Part shown: piece by piece, positions 37,410-37,678 of the stretch
Position numbering within the stretch: position 1 is the stretch's first letter
Layout: each line of letters opens with the position of its first letter
NCBI GenBank assembly: GCA_016200965.1
Contig: JACQDT010000042.1
Coordinates: forward strand, 1-37,678
Direction: 5' to 3'
DNA: 37,678 nucleotides
DNA from: Candidatus Azambacteria bacterium
GTDB lineage: Bacteria > Patescibacteriota > Minisyncoccia > GWC2-36-17 > WO2-46-25
Program-made: the position numbers and the translations under genes
Notes under the pieces: generated by a model
Seen by the model: only the letters and a program-made list of their open reading frames with translations
What the model was told of the DNA's origin: nothing
Databases searched by the model: none

Positions 37410-37678
37410 TCACCAGACGATATCATTGACGACATCGTAGTGCCCCACTTTCACGCGCGTGTCGCAGGCGACGCGGTAGCCGAGCTTGCGGATGTTCTCA
37501 AAAAAATACAGGTCCTGCGTATACGCTTTTGCGCCTTGGCCGGGAATGACTTCCTGCACCGTCCGGAACCATGGCCGCGGCACGCGCGCGTCTTTAAACA
37601 TATCCATTTTGAACAGATGGAACCCCATGCCCAGCCCGTTGGCTTCCTGCACCGTTTCCGATTGCGGAATTTGCGGTA
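37410..37678 (-). CDS. Putative glycosyltransferase-like protein, C-terminal part (cut by window edge)
   Basis: The last 88 residues or so of a longer protein whose start is outside the window. The visible end reads FRTVQEVIPGQGAKAYTQDL, YFFENIRKLGYRVACDTRVK and VGHYDVVNDIVW. The run from TQDLYFFENIRKLGYRVACD to VKVGHYD resembles the C-terminal part of GT2-like glycosyltransferases in CPR and phage genomes; this is tentative. The frame is open to the window edge. Confidence 0.6.
   Translation of the reverse strand, partial: PQIPQSETVQEANGLGMGFHLFKMDMFKDARVPRPWFRTVQEVIPGQGAKAYTQDLYFFENIRKLGYRVACDTRVKVGHYDVVNDIVW

Noticed and set aside
1-37678. CRISPR array or prophage
   Set aside because: No regularly spaced direct repeats, no cas genes, and no capsid, terminase or tail genes. 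The repeats found are dispersed hairpins.

Overview
The window looks like chromosomal DNA of a Patescibacteria/CPR bacterium, most likely of the Parcubacteria group. This is an inference from gene content and style. The genes are short and tightly packed, mostly on the minus strand. They include a PilM-PilN fusion with other type IV pilus genes, TrmB-type regulators, many small toxin-antitoxin modules, an S23-type four-helix-bundle gene, and lineage-restricted membrane proteins. Core genes present are ksgA (partial), a UvrD/PcrA helicase, comM, a DksA/TraR-type zinc-finger gene, pnp, rpsO and a xerC/xerD-type recombinase. I saw no rRNA, tRNA, IS transposase or CRISPR array.

Layout. 1-5990: housekeeping genes (ksgA end, UvrD-like helicase, LysM-M23 peptidase with a broken-looking 5' end, comM, dksA-like). 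5990-13500: an unusual accessory region. On the minus strand, structured non-coding stretches of about 220-320 nt alternate with short genes. Seven copies of a related hairpin leader occur here, mostly just upstream of strong Shine-Dalgarno sites. A hicBA toxin-antitoxin pair on the plus strand appears to have displaced one gene of the array. 13500-14000: two near-identical divergent promoters and a short plus-strand transcript. 14000-16200: TrmB regulator, PIN toxin-antitoxin, a TrmB remnant and an orphan antitoxin-like gene. 16200-20360: nucleotidyltransferase, Pro/Glu-rich membrane protein, a promoter-to-terminator small RNA, and a second TrmB-like regulator divergent from an unknown gene. 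20360-24540: pnp, NYN-domain gene and rpsO with a hairpin leader, then a membrane protein. 24540-26950: a tyrosine recombinase split by a 427-residue LAGLIDADG intein in its active-site motif. 26930-30940: pilus operon, with one pilin-like gene fused to an S23 element that carries inverted repeats and another fused to a palindromic repeat. 30980-37678: Phd/RelE-type pair, surface proteins, a GIY-YIG gene with inverted repeats, a methyltransferase-ABC exporter pair, a Fic protein and a truncated gene at the edge.

Two styles of gene expression sit side by side. The toxin-antitoxin operons start from consensus promoters placed so close to the ATG that their mRNAs should be leaderless or nearly so. 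The array genes have long folded leaders and perfect Shine-Dalgarno sites. The strongest candidates for something new are the RNA/hairpin array (5990-13500), the intein in the recombinase, and the S23 element fused to a prepilin.
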